DNA from: JBBIQV01 sp964555285
GTDB taxonomy: Bacteria > Nitrospirota > Nitrospiria > Nitrospirales > Nitrospiraceae
Assembly: GCA_964555285.1 (NCBI GenBank)
Contig: CAZKRM010000019.1
Span: 1 to 64,000 of the forward strand
Direction of reading: 5' to 3'
Length of the DNA stretch: 64,000 nucleotides
Numbering within the stretch: position 1 is the stretch's first letter; each line of letters begins with the position of its first letter. The translations under genes were made by a program, and so were the position numbers. Below are positions 24,801 through 34,093 of this stretch, in pieces. The notes under the pieces are model-generated. The model saw only the letters and a program-made list of their open reading frames with translations. It was not told the origin of the DNA and did not search any database.

Positions 24801-25397
24801 CTATGGCTCCTTCAGGATCGGCTGGCCGCTTGACGCAAAGCGGGTGGAATCGGCCAGCTTCTCAAGGAGCGGGGCATACAAGGGTGCCTGGCTGGGTTGG
24901 CCGAGCAGGAAATACATCACCCAATTCTGATCCGGCCCCATGACCGCCAGCGCACGACCGACATACTCATCGCTCTGATAAGAACGCGCTCTCCTTGTGT
25001 CGAACCTGTTCAGTTCGCCGGTCGGTTCGAACACGACGCCATGCAAGAGCGGAAGAGGCTCGTTGAGATGCTCGTCGACCTGCTCGGGCGTCACGTTGCG
25101 TAAGAGAAAGACCATGCCTATCCCCTGCTCCCGGTTCGAAACCAGGAACAACATGTCCGAATCTTCAGGCAGGCTGCTTCGCCAGCCCTGCGGCACCACG
25201 AACGACACCCCCGTCTTGGGAATTCCGACTCTGGTGCCCTCGGCATACTCTTCGCCGACCCGGGCTTCCACGACCGCCTCTGTCGGACCCGACTCGGCCG
25301 TCATAGAAGAGAGCGGTTCGGCGCCGAGTCTTCCGCTGCCGAGAGAGACCATGAGGATGGCTGCGCTGAGCAGCCGAGCACGATGACACCGCTTCAT
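24801..25397 (-). CDS. Exported hypothetical protein, 198 aa
   Basis: The start is taken as ATG at 25397, which exposes a signal peptide (ARLLSAAILMVSLGSGRLGA, cleavage near residue 24). The mature protein has features of a periplasmic domain: GIPKTGVSFVVPQGWRSSLP, then alternating strands with QGIGMVFLLRNVTPEQVDEH and QNWVMYFLLGQPSQAPLYAP. It resembles small periplasmic proteins of unknown function; I cannot name a family. It lies between the nucleoside hydrolase and gcvP, same strand, with 40 bases to gcvP. Confidence 0.55.
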   Translation of the reverse strand: MKRCHRARLLSAAILMVSLGSGRLGAEPLSSMTAESGPTEAVVEARVGEEYAEGTRVGIPKTGVSFVVPQGWRSSLPEDSDMLFLVSNREQGIGMVFLLRNVTPEQVDEHLNEPLPLLHGVVFEPTGELNRFDTRRARSYQSDEYVGRALAVMGPDQNWVMYFLLGQPSQAPLYAPLLEKLADSTRFASSGQPILKEP

Positions 25398-25437
25398 CGG
25401 AATCTGTCCCAGGAGACAAGCCGGCCGACACCAACCG

Positions 25438-28323
25438 CTATGGAGAGCGTTCCATCGGCGGGCAGGTGCAGATGAGATGTCGATCGCCATAGGCCTCGTC
25501 GATTCGGCCGACCGCCGGCCAGAACTTGGAGGTGCGGACCCAGGGCGCAGGGAATGCAGCTTGCTCGCGACTGTAGGGGCGGTTCCACTCGGACGCGGTC
25601 ACCGCCTGGGCCGTGTGCGGGGCGTTCTTGAGCAGATTGTTCGTGCGCGGCATGCGGCCGTCGAGGATCTCTTGAATCTCGGCCCGGATGAGAATCAGCG
25701 CGTCGCAGAACCGGTCCAGCTCAGCCTTCGACTCGCTCTCCGTCGGTTCGATCATCAGCGTGCCGACGACCGGAAAAGACACGGTCGGTGCATGGAAGCC
25801 GTAATCCATGAGGCGTTTAGCCACATCCATCGCTTCGACACCCGCACTCACCTTGAACTGCCGCAGGTCCAAAATAAACTCGTGGGCCACGAAGCCGTTC
25901 TTACCGCTGTAGAGAATCGGATAGTGTTTCTCCAGGCGCTTGGCCATATAGTTCGCATTCAGGATTGCGACCTGAGTCGCTTTGGTCAGCCCATCCCCTC
26001 CCATCAGCGCAATATACACCCACGAGATCGGCAGGATGCTCGGACTACCATAGGGCGCCGCTGAGACCGGCCCGATCGACTCCGGTCCGCCGATTTTCGT
26101 GACCGGATGTCCCGGCAGGAACGGCACCAGATGCCGCGCCACGCCGATCGGCCCCATGCCGGGGCCGCCGCCGCCATGCGGAATGCAAAACGTCTTGTGT
26201 AAGTTGAGGTGGCACACATCCGCACCCAGGTCGGCGGGCCGGCACAGCCCGACCTGGGCGTTCATGTTGGCGCCATCCATATACACTTGCCCGCCGTGCG
26301 TATGAACAATCTGGCAGATGCGCCGGATATCCGCTTCGAACACGCCGTGTGTGGACGGATAGGTAATCATCAAGGCCGCGAGCTTGTGTCGGTGCTGCGC
26401 TGCTTTGGCCTCCAGATCGACGAGATCCACGTTGCCTTGGCGATCGCAGGCCACGGCCACGACCGTCATCCCCACCATCGCCGCGCTGGCCGGATTGGTC
26501 CCGTGGGCCGACACAGGAATCAGGCACACGTCCCGGTGACACTCCCCCTGATGTCGATGATACGCGCGGATCACCATCAGCCCCGCATACTCTCCCTGCG
26601 CCCCCGCATTGGGTTGGAGAGACATGCCGGAGAAGCCCGTGATCTCGGCCAGCCACGCTTCCAACCGGCGAAAGAGTTCCTGGTAGCCCCGGGTCTGCTC
26701 AGCCGGCGCGAACGGGTGCAGCCGCGCAAACTCCGGCCAGGTGACCGGCAGCATCTCCGCCGTCGCGTTCAACTTCATCGTGCAGGAGCCGAGCGGGATC
26801 ATCGAGTGCGTGAGAGAAAGGTCCCGCGCTTGCAGCCGATACAGGTACCGCAGCATCTCATGTTCGGAGTGATAGCGGTGAAAGACGTCGTGCGTGAGGT
26901 ACGTGCTGGTGCGAGCGAGGTTCTTGGGGTACCAGGTCTGGACGGACTGCGCCAGCTCTTCCACCGTGAAGACCAGCTCGGAATGGCCGACGAAGAGCTC
27001 GATGAGCTGCTTCACCTCCGCCGGCGTACTCAGTTCGTCGAGCGACAGACACAGCGAATCGTCCTCCATCCGGCGGAGATTCATCCCCTGTGCGTTGGCC
27101 CGCGCCAGAATATGATCGGCCTGCTTCGCCCCCACACGGATGCGGACCGTGCCGAAGAACGGTTCGGTGCCGATATCGAAACCCAGCCGACGGAGGCCTT
27201 CAGCCAACATCACCGCCAGTCCGTGAACGCGCTCCGCGATGCGCCGGAGTCCCTCCGGACCGTGATAGACCGCGTACATGCCGGCCATGATCGCCAACAG
27301 CACCTGGGCCGTACAGATGTTGCTGGTCGCCTTCTCGCGCCTGATGTGCTGTTCACGCGTCTGGATCGCCAACCGGTAGGCCACCTTGCCGCCGACATCC
27401 TTCGACACGCCGACGACCCGACCCGGCATCTGCCGCTTGTACTCATCCTTCGTCGCCAGGAACGCGGCGTGCGGGCCCCCGAACCCGAGGGGCACGCCGA
27501 ACCGTTGGCTCGAGCCCACCGCAATGTCTGCGCCGAATTCCCCGGGCGACCGCAAGAGCGTGAGTGCGAGGAGATCCGTCGCCACCACGACGAAGGCTCC
27601 CGCTGCATGGGCCCTCGTCACCAGATCGCTATAGTCGCCGACATAGCCGTCCGTCGCCGGATACTGGAGAAGCATCCCGCAAAACCGGCCGGCAGAACAA
27701 TCGAGCGTCGAGGTCCGGCCCACCCGCAGAGCCATGCCGAGCGGTTCAGCGCGCGTCTGCATGACCGCGATCGTGTGGGGATGACAGTCCTGAGACACGA
27801 AGAATTCTTTGTTGTCGCTGCCCGCCGCGCGCGCAATCGCCGCACACATGGCCATCGCCTCGGCCGCCGCCGTCGCTTCATCCAACAGCGACGCGTTGGC
27901 CAACGGCAGCCCGGTCAGATCCGCGACCATGGTCTGGAAATTGACCAGCGCTTCCAAGCGGCCTTGCGCAATCTCCGCTTGATAGGGCGTGTATTGGGTG
28001 TACCACCCGGGGTTTTCTAAGATGTTTCGCTGAACGACCGGCGGCGTGATGCAGTCGTAGTAGCCCATTCCGATCAGCGACCGGTTGACCGTGTTCTGCA
28101 CCGCCAAGGCTCGTAAGTCGGCCAACACCGCCTGTTCGCCCTGGTGAGGCGGCAACGCCAACGAACGGCGGAGCCGGATTTCTTCGGGGACGGTGGCGTC
28201 GATCAGCGCGTCCAGCGACGGGAGCCCCACCGCCGCCACCATCTCCTGAATGTCGGCATCGGTGGGCCCCAGGTGGCGCTGCACGAAAGAATCAGTCGGT
28301 GTCAGAAAGTCCGGTTGCGTCAT
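25438..28323 (-). CDS. gcvP: Glycine dehydrogenase (decarboxylating), P protein
   Basis: GcvP decarboxylates glycine with pyridoxal phosphate and loads the aminomethyl group on the H protein. The 961-residue single-chain form is complete. The PLP-binding lysine lies in NLHKTFCIPHGGGGPGMGPI in the C-terminal half; LGPTDADIQEMVAAVG and LLDEATAAAEAMAMC mark the N-terminal half. The T protein gene is about 15 kb away on the other strand, and neither gcvH nor lpd is in the window. Glycine-binding riboswitch features were looked for upstream and not seen. Confidence 0.95.
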   Translation of the reverse strand: MTQPDFLTPTDSFVQRHLGPTDADIQEMVAAVGLPSLDALIDATVPEEIRLRRSLALPPHQGEQAVLADLRALAVQNTVNRSLIGMGYYDCITPPVVQRNILENPGWYTQYTPYQAEIAQGRLEALVNFQTMVADLTGLPLANASLLDEATAAAEAMAMCAAIARAAGSDNKEFFVSQDCHPHTIAVMQTRAEPLGMALRVGRTSTLDCSAGRFCGMLLQYPATDGYVGDYSDLVTRAHAAGAFVVVATDLLALTLLRSPGEFGADIAVGSSQRFGVPLGFGGPHAAFLATKDEYKRQMPGRVVGVSKDVGGKVAYRLAIQTREQHIRREKATSNICTAQVLLAIMAGMYAVYHGPEGLRRIAERVHGLAVMLAEGLRRLGFDIGTEPFFGTVRIRVGAKQADHILARANAQGMNLRRMEDDSLCLSLDELSTPAEVKQLIELFVGHSELVFTVEELAQSVQTWYPKNLARTSTYLTHDVFHRYHSEHEMLRYLYRLQARDLSLTHSMIPLGSCTMKLNATAEMLPVTWPEFARLHPFAPAEQTRGYQELFRRLEAWLAEITGFSGMSLQPNAGAQGEYAGLMVIRAYHRHQGECHRDVCLIPVSAHGTNPASAAMVGMTVVAVACDRQGNVDLVDLEAKAAQHRHKLAALMITYPSTHGVFEADIRRICQIVHTHGGQVYMDGANMNAQVGLCRPADLGADVCHLNLHKTFCIPHGGGGPGMGPIGVARHLVPFLPGHPVTKIGGPESIGPVSAAPYGSPSILPISWVYIALMGGDGLTKATQVAILNANYMAKRLEKHYPILYSGKNGFVAHEFILDLRQFKVSAGVEAMDVAKRLMDYGFHAPTVSFPVVGTLMIEPTESESKAELDRFCDALILIRAEIQEILDGRMPRTNNLLKNAPHTAQAVTASEWNRPYSREQAAFPAPWVRTSKFWPAVGRIDEAYGDRHLICTCPPMERSP

Positions 28324-28577
28324 GGGGATCGTGGTATCCAGAAATCGTGACGGCTCGGCAGGGAGAATGTGACGCCTTCCAGCGAGAGATCGGCCTACTC
28401 TTCGATGACATCAGCGGGCACAGAGTACCATGTGCCCTCCGGTTTTCCAAGCAGGGATTTGCGGGCGAGTCGCTTGCCTTGTGCGGGCGCGTCGGGTAAT
28501 AAGTGAGCACGCGTGGCAGACGGATGGGCCATCGCCCTCGGCTGCCCGGTCGGTCTCACGCACAGTCTCTCTCGCGC

Positions 28578-30233
28578 ATGATCTCGCACGACATCCTGAT
28601 CATCGGCGCCGGCCTCGCCGGCATGAGGGCCGCATTGGCCGCTCCGCCCGGCCTGAATGTCGCCCTGCTGTCGAAAGTCCATCCGGTCCGGAGCCACTCG
28701 GTGGCCGCGCAAGGCGGCATCAATGCCGCGCTCGGCGAGAACGATTCGTGGGAAGCCCATGCGTTCGATACGACGAAGGGCGGATTGTATCTCGGCGACC
28801 AGGACGCCATTGACGCCATGTGTCGCGAAGCGTCGGGAGACATTCTCGACCTGGAGCGCATGGGGGTCATCTTCAGCCGGAACGAGGCGGGACGGATTGC
28901 CCAACGTCCGTTCGGCGGCGCGGGATTCCCACGGACCTGCTATGCCGCCGACCGGACCGGCCATGCCATCCTCCACGCGATGTATGAGCAGCTCCTCAAG
29001 CGGCAGTGCCGCGTCTATGAAGAATGGTATGCGACCTCGCTCATCGTGGAAGACGGCATCTGCCGTGGGGTGATCGCCTGGGACCTGATCCACGGGGGCC
29101 TGCACGCCGTCGCCGCCAAGGCCGTGATCCTCGCGACCGGCGGAAGCGGGCGTGTGTTTCTCACGAGCACGAATGCCGTGATCAACACGGGCGACGGTAT
29201 GGCGCTGGCCTATCGGGCAGGCGTGCCGCTCAAAGATATGGAGTTCGTGCAGTTTCATCCGACGACGCTGAAAGACAACGGCATTCTGATCACGGAAGCC
29301 GCGCGGGGAGAAGGCGGCTATTTGCTCAACACGCTGGGCGAGCGCTTCATGAAGCGGTACGCACCCGAGCAGATGGAATTGGCCACACGCTCCACCGTCT
29401 CACTCGCCATCGGCCAGGAAATTCTGGAAGGCCGCGGGGTGGACGGGTGCGTGCTTCTCGATCTGCGCCATCTCGGACGGGAACGGATTCTGGAACGGCT
29501 CCCGCAGATTCGCCAGCTCTCGCTGGAGTTCGCCGGCCTCGATCCGGTCGAAACGCCGATTCCCGTCCGGCCCGGCGCCCACTATCACATGGGCGGCGTG
29601 GCCACCGACCAGTGGGGGGAAACCAGCGTGGCAGGACTGTTTGCGGCAGGCGAATGCGCCTGCGTGAGCGTGCACGGCGCGAACCGCCTCGGTGGGAACT
29701 CCCTGCTGGAAACCGTTGTCTTCGGTCGGCGGGCGGGCACGCGCGCCGCCGACTCTGTGCAACGGACACCGCTGCGTATCCCCTCGAACACCACACTCGA
29801 CCGAGAGACCGCACGCCTTCGGGACCTCCTCGCAAACAGGGGGCCTGAACGAGCCTGGCAAATCCGAGACGAGCTCGGCGCGATCATGAGCGTGAACCTC
29901 GGCATCTTTCGGACGCAACAGTCCATGAAGGATGCGCGAGAGACGCTACGGGCGTTGACGGCCAGGGCGGCGCACGTCTTGGTTCAGGACAAAGGGCAGG
30001 TGTTCAACACCGACCTGATTCAGGCACTGGAACTTCAGTCGTTGGTGGAGCTGGCTGAGACGATCGTGGCCGGCGCGCTTGCCCGGCAAGAAAGTCGAGG
30101 CGCCCATTACCGGTCGGATTTCCCTACACGCGACGACGCCAACTGGCTCAAGCACACGTTGGCGCTCCAAACGCCGGACGGTCCCGTGTTAGAGTATACG
30201 CCGGTGACCATCACGCGATTTCAACCCAAGTAG
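28578..30233 (+). CDS. Succinate dehydrogenase/fumarate reductase flavoprotein-like subunit, 551 aa
   Basis: The FAD-binding N-terminus (DILIIGAGLAGMRAALAAPP) is followed by RSHSVAAQGGINAAL with His40, the residue to which FAD is covalently bound in this family. Substrate-site segments are FVQFHPTTLKDNGILITEAA with RGEGGYLLN, and HYHMGGV; RLGGNSLLETVVFGRRAG is also present. It is the SdhA/FrdA family. The iron-sulfur and membrane subunits are not adjacent, unlike most sdh/frd operons, so the physiological role (succinate dehydrogenase, fumarate reductase, or an L-aspartate oxidase-like enzyme) is open. The ATG at 28578 has no strong ribosome site. Confidence 0.8.
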   Translation: MISHDILIIGAGLAGMRAALAAPPGLNVALLSKVHPVRSHSVAAQGGINAALGENDSWEAHAFDTTKGGLYLGDQDAIDAMCREASGDILDLERMGVIFSRNEAGRIAQRPFGGAGFPRTCYAADRTGHAILHAMYEQLLKRQCRVYEEWYATSLIVEDGICRGVIAWDLIHGGLHAVAAKAVILATGGSGRVFLTSTNAVINTGDGMALAYRAGVPLKDMEFVQFHPTTLKDNGILITEAARGEGGYLLNTLGERFMKRYAPEQMELATRSTVSLAIGQEILEGRGVDGCVLLDLRHLGRERILERLPQIRQLSLEFAGLDPVETPIPVRPGAHYHMGGVATDQWGETSVAGLFAAGECACVSVHGANRLGGNSLLETVVFGRRAGTRAADSVQRTPLRIPSNTTLDRETARLRDLLANRGPERAWQIRDELGAIMSVNLGIFRTQQSMKDARETLRALTARAAHVLVQDKGQVFNTDLIQALELQSLVELAETIVAGALARQESRGAHYRSDFPTRDDANWLKHTLALQTPDGPVLEYTPVTITRFQPK

Positions 30234-30276
30234 CGGCCATGTTGAGTGAGAAATGTGGAGTGAGGAATTTCAGTCA

Positions 30277-30304
30277 ATTCAACATTCCTCATTCAACATT
30301 CCTC
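30277..30304. repeat. Tandem 14-base repeat before response regulator gene
   Basis: ATTCAACATTCCTC occurs twice head-to-tail (30277-30290, 30291-30304), and the reverse-complement-like GAGTGAGGAAT occurs at about 30258-30268. The repeat ends 12 bases before the ATG of the response regulator. It could be a regulator binding site or one of the short intergenic repeats common here. Confidence 0.5.
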
Positions 30305-30315
30305 ATGTGAATGCC

Positions 30316-30990
30316 ATGCGTGTCCTAGTCGTCGAAGACGAGACCAAAGTCGGCTCCTTTATCAAGCGGGCGCTGGAAGAAGAGAGCTACGCCGTCGATC
30401 TGTGCGAGGACGGCGCGCAGGGGTTGGAGATGGCATTGAGCGGGAGCTACGATCTGATCGTGATCGACCTCATGCTGCCCAGCCTTCCGGGGATGGAGAT
30501 CCTGAAGGGGATCCGCCGAGAGAAAATCCAGACGCCCGTGTTGATCCTCACCGCCCAGTCGCAGGTCGACCAACGAGTCACAGGCCTGGATGCCGGAGCG
30601 GACGACTACCTCACGAAACCCTTCGCCATCGACGAGCTGCTGGCGCGCGTGCGCGCCCTGCTCCGGCGCGGAACCACGGACACGCCGGGTATTTTACAGA
30701 TCGACGACCTCCTGTTGAACCCCGCCACCCGCGAGGTCACCCGCGGCGGACAACGGATCGAGTTGACGCTCAAAGAATACGCCCTCCTCGAATACTTCAT
30801 GCGCCACGCCGGCCGCGTGTTGACTCGCCCCATGATTTCTGAACACGTCTGGAACCAGGACTTCGACACCTTCACCAACGTCATCGACGTCTATGTCAAC
30901 TACCTGCGGAACAAGATCGACCGAGGCCGGAGCCGCAAGCTGATTCACACCATCCGGGGCAGCGGCTACACGCTGAAAGCTGAGAGCTGA
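30316..30990 (+). CDS. OmpR-family response regulator, 224 aa
   Basis: A receiver domain (residues 1-115) with the phosphoacceptor Asp51 in LIVIDLMLPSLPGME, acidic pair E7/D9 and Lys101-type segment DYLTKPF is followed by a winged helix-turn-helix effector (LTLKEYALLEYFMRHAGRVL, then YVNYLRNKIDRGRSRKLIHT, IRGSGYTL). This is the CusR/QseB-like OmpR class that activates transcription when phosphorylated. ATG at 30316 is the family start. The sensor kinase gene follows after 21 bases, and an HtrA protease gene after that, so an envelope-stress role is plausible but not proven. Confidence 0.9.
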   Translation: MRVLVVEDETKVGSFIKRALEEESYAVDLCEDGAQGLEMALSGSYDLIVIDLMLPSLPGMEILKGIRREKIQTPVLILTAQSQVDQRVTGLDAGADDYLTKPFAIDELLARVRALLRRGTTDTPGILQIDDLLLNPATREVTRGGQRIELTLKEYALLEYFMRHAGRVLTRPMISEHVWNQDFDTFTNVIDVYVNYLRNKIDRGRSRKLIHTIRGSGYTLKAES

Positions 30991-31011
30991 CGGCCTACGG
31001 CACAGAGCGAC

Positions 31012-32427
31012 ATGGACAAATCCGTTTCCATTCGCGTTCGCCTGACGCTTTGGTATGGGAGCGCGCTTGCGCTGATCCTCGTCATCTTCTCGACGGTGCT
31101 CTACACCGTGACCGCGCGGGGCCTGCGCGACCAGGTGGACCAGTCGCTCGAAGAGACGGCTTCCGCTGCGGTGCGATCGCTGGAGGAGCGGGGGTTCCTG
31201 CCGCTCATCGATGAAGACCAGTTGATGAGCCAATTCCCCGAGCTGGCGCGCATCGACAAATTCTTCCAGATTTTCAGTTCCTCGGGCACGATCACGATTC
31301 GCTCACCCAACATCAAGCAGCACGAAGTGCCGCTGAGCCGCACCGCCCTGGATATGGCGTTTACAGGGCGGAGCCTGTTCGAGTCCGCCAAGTATCCGAA
31401 CGAGCCGCCGCTGCGCTTGATCTCAGTGCCCATCGTGTACCGCGGCACGCTGCTCTATATCGTGCAGGTCGGCACCTCGATGGACTCGGTCGAGCAGACG
31501 CTCCGTCGCTTGTTGCTCGTCCTCCTGATCACGATGCCGGTCGCGCTGATGGTGTCGTTGGCCGGCGGCTGGTTCCTGGCCGGACGCGCCCTACGCCCGG
31601 TGGATGCGATCACGGTCGCGGCCCAACGCATCGCCGGCGGGGACCTCACGCAGCGACTGACGGTCCCGCCGTCCTCCGATGAGATCGGCCGCCTTGCCGC
31701 CACGTTCAATGACATGATCGCGCGGCTCGACACGTCCTTTCGGCAAATCCGCCAGTTCAGTAGCGACGCCTCGCACGAACTGCGCACCCCGTTGACCGTC
31801 ATGAAGGGCGAAGCCGAACTCGCTCTGCGGCGCCCTCGCCCCACCGAAGACTACCAAGCCGTGCTCGTAAGCAATTTGGAAGAGATCGACCGGATGAGCC
31901 GCATCGTCGATGAGCTCCTCTTCCTCTCCCGCGCGGATATGGGCGAGATCAAGATGGAGCACGAGCCCATTCAACTGGAACTGCTCGTCGAAGACATCCA
32001 GCGCCAGGCCTCGCTGCTGGGACAGGAGCATGACATCCACGTGATGCTCGGAACGGCGACTCCCGCGACGGTGCTGGGGGACGAGTGGCGCTTGCGCGAA
32101 CTCCTCCTGAATCTCGTCGATAACGCCGTGAAGTATTCCCGTCCCGGCGGCACGGTGGAGATTCGCCTCCAGACCGACGGCCCACTCGTGAATGTATCGG
32201 TGATCGACGAAGGCATCGGCATCCCGCCGGACGCGCACAAGCAAATCTTCGATCGGTTCTATCGCACGGACGAAGCCCGCGCCCACACGAAGAAAGGCAC
32301 CGGCTTAGGATTGTCGATCTGCGCCTGGATCGCCGAAGCCCATCACGGCAGGATCGAGGTGCAGAGCGAGCCCGGCAAGGGCGCGACCTTCACGCTCGTA
32401 CTCCCGCTCGCTCCCACGACGGCTTAG
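31012..32427 (+). CDS. Sensor histidine kinase, 471 aa
   Basis: Order of parts: membrane helix at residues 12-34, a periplasmic sensor region of about 130 residues, second membrane helix at 167-190, HAMP linker (RALRPVDAITVAAQRIAGGD), dimerisation domain with phosphoacceptor His255 in SDASHELRTPLTVMKGEAEL, and an ATPase domain with N box LLNLVDNAVKYSRPGG, G1 IDEGIGIP, and GTGLGLSICAWIAEAHHGRI. All kinase motifs are intact. It pairs with the response regulator 21 bases upstream. The signal sensed is unknown. Confidence 0.92.
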   Translation: MDKSVSIRVRLTLWYGSALALILVIFSTVLYTVTARGLRDQVDQSLEETASAAVRSLEERGFLPLIDEDQLMSQFPELARIDKFFQIFSSSGTITIRSPNIKQHEVPLSRTALDMAFTGRSLFESAKYPNEPPLRLISVPIVYRGTLLYIVQVGTSMDSVEQTLRRLLLVLLITMPVALMVSLAGGWFLAGRALRPVDAITVAAQRIAGGDLTQRLTVPPSSDEIGRLAATFNDMIARLDTSFRQIRQFSSDASHELRTPLTVMKGEAELALRRPRPTEDYQAVLVSNLEEIDRMSRIVDELLFLSRADMGEIKMEHEPIQLELLVEDIQRQASLLGQEHDIHVMLGTATPATVLGDEWRLRELLLNLVDNAVKYSRPGGTVEIRLQTDGPLVNVSVIDEGIGIPPDAHKQIFDRFYRTDEARAHTKKGTGLGLSICAWIAEAHHGRIEVQSEPGKGATFTLVLPLAPTTA

Positions 32428-32510
32428 AGTTTTTTAATACCTCCCTAATCCTCCTCTCATCGTCGACTGTTACCCTCCACTGTACGTTCACACAGCACAA
32501 GGAGGGCGTT

Positions 32511-34019
32511 ATGAAGCCATCATGCTCGTTTACTCTGGGAACCGCTGCCGGCGCCGTCATGCTCAGTGCGGCGCTCCTGTGGGGCGGATTCTCGCTCCCC
32601 ACGTCACACGCGTCCGGCACGGCCACGGCTTCGCCGACCGCCGTGGCGGCGCCCCCCGTCCAGCCGACCGGAACCGGATTCACCGAGGTCGCCAAGGCCG
32701 TGACCCCGGCGGTCGTCAACATCACGACCACCGTCGCAGAAAAGATCTCCGACTCGCGCGATCCGCGCGATGAGATGCGGGAGCGCATGGAAGAATTCTT
32801 CGGCTCGCCCTTCGGTCCATTCGGGCCAGGCCCACGCGGGCACCGTGGCCCGGCAGAACCGCGAGGCCATCGTGGCGGCGGGATGGGGTCCGGCGTCATC
32901 GTCTCCCCGGACGGGTACGTGCTTACGAACAACCACGTGATCGACGGTGCGCGAGACGTGACGGTCACGCTGCCGGACAAGCGCGAATTCAAGGGCACGA
33001 TCGTGGGGACCGATCCCAAGACGGACCTGGCCGTCGTGAAGATCGAGGGCCGGAACCTGCCCACCGTTGCCTGGGGCGATGCCTCGAAGCTCCAGGTCGG
33101 GGAATATGTGCTGGCCGTCGGGAACCCCTTCGGGTTGAACTCGACCGTGACCCTCGGCATCGTCAGCGCGTTAGGACGAGGCCGCATGGGCATCACGCAA
33201 TATGAAGACTTCATCCAGACCGACGCGGCGATCAACCCCGGCAATTCCGGTGGCGCGCTCGTCAACACGCGGGGCGAGCTGGTCGGGATCAACACCGCAA
33301 TCTTTTCGCAGACGGGCGGTTACCAAGGCGTCGGCTTGGCTGTGCCCACCAGCATGAGCAAGCCGGTATACGAGAGCTTGGTGAAGACCGGTAAGGTCGT
33401 CCGCGGCTTCCTGGGCATCGGCATCCAGGACTTGAACCAGGACCTGGTGAAGTCCTTCGGGCTGAAAGAGTCCAAGGGCGCGCTGGTCAGCGATATCCGG
33501 GAAGACAGTCCGGCTGACCGGGCAGGCCTTAAACAGGGGGATGTGATCGTCGCCTACGAGGGTTCTCCGGTCGAGGATGCCGTGGCCTTACAGCGGTTCG
33601 TCACCAAGACTCCCGTGGGGACGAAAGTCTCAGTCAAGGTCATCCGCGACGGCCGTGAAAAGGATCTGGCCGTCACCATCGGCGAGCAACCAGAGACGAC
33701 TCAGATTGCGAAGACCGAATCCGGTTCCACCGACCATGCGTTCGTGGGGGTGGCCGTGCAGGACCTGGATCAGGACACCGCGCGTGAGTTAGGTCTCAAG
33801 GGCAAGCCCCAGGGCGTGGTGGTCACGGGTGTGGAACCGGACAGCGGCGCCGAGAAAGCCGGCTTGCAGCCCGGCGACGTGATTCGTGAGATCAACCGTC
33901 AGCCGGTGAAGTCGGTCAAGGACTTCGAGAAAGCCTCGGCTGCGCTGAAGAAGGGAGAGCACGTGCTCATGCTGATCAACCGGCGAGGGAACGCGTTGTT
34001 CCTCAGCGCCAAGATCTAG
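32511..34019 (+). CDS. htrA: Do/DegP-like periplasmic serine protease, 502 aa
   Basis: The trypsin-like triad is H142 (TNNHVIDGARDV), D172 (KTDLAVVKIEG) and S246 (NPGNSGGAL), followed by two PDZ domains (about 300-390 and 405-495, each with RAGLKQGDVIVAYEG- or KAGLQPGDVIREINR-type signatures). A hydrophobic N-terminal segment (residues 8-30) directs it to the periplasm. A Gly/Pro/His-rich linker lies at 98-125. AAGGAGGG just before the ATG is an excellent ribosome site. Position after the two-component genes suggests regulation by them. The stop codon overlaps, on the other strand, the stop of a cas6 remnant. Confidence 0.93.
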   Translation: MKPSCSFTLGTAAGAVMLSAALLWGGFSLPTSHASGTATASPTAVAAPPVQPTGTGFTEVAKAVTPAVVNITTTVAEKISDSRDPRDEMRERMEEFFGSPFGPFGPGPRGHRGPAEPRGHRGGGMGSGVIVSPDGYVLTNNHVIDGARDVTVTLPDKREFKGTIVGTDPKTDLAVVKIEGRNLPTVAWGDASKLQVGEYVLAVGNPFGLNSTVTLGIVSALGRGRMGITQYEDFIQTDAAINPGNSGGALVNTRGELVGINTAIFSQTGGYQGVGLAVPTSMSKPVYESLVKTGKVVRGFLGIGIQDLNQDLVKSFGLKESKGALVSDIREDSPADRAGLKQGDVIVAYEGSPVEDAVALQRFVTKTPVGTKVSVKVIRDGREKDLAVTIGEQPETTQIAKTESGSTDHAFVGVAVQDLDQDTARELGLKGKPQGVVVTGVEPDSGAEKAGLQPGDVIREINRQPVKSVKDFEKASAALKKGEHVLMLINRRGNALFLSAKI

Positions 34020-34093
34020 CCCACGTCGATCAACCGGTAGCGGCCCAGTCCGAAGCTTGTCGCCTTGCCGGCATGAACGACCTCGCCCAACCG
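34016..34093 (-). pseudogene. cas6: Cas6 endoribonuclease, C-terminal remnant
   Basis: Read on the minus strand, the frame gives RLGEVVHAGKATSFGLGRYR then LIDVG and a TAG stop at 34016-34018. HxGKATSFGLGRYR is the glycine-rich C-terminal signature of Cas6, the enzyme that cuts CRISPR precursor RNA. Upstream the similarity ends near 34093, where plus-strand csm4 sequence begins. Only about 25 codons remain. The stop overlaps the htrA stop in reverse. Short, but the motif and the neighbouring csm remnants make it convincing. Confidence 0.65.

Noticed and set aside
26209..28020. A 603-codon open frame on the plus strand
   Set aside because: It is antisense to gcvP; Arg/His/Pro-rich composition is typical of a GC-rich shadow frame.
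28324..28577. Glycine riboswitch before gcvP
   Set aside because: I looked for the paired aptamer core and found no convincing match; the region is just the divergent gap to the flavoprotein gene.
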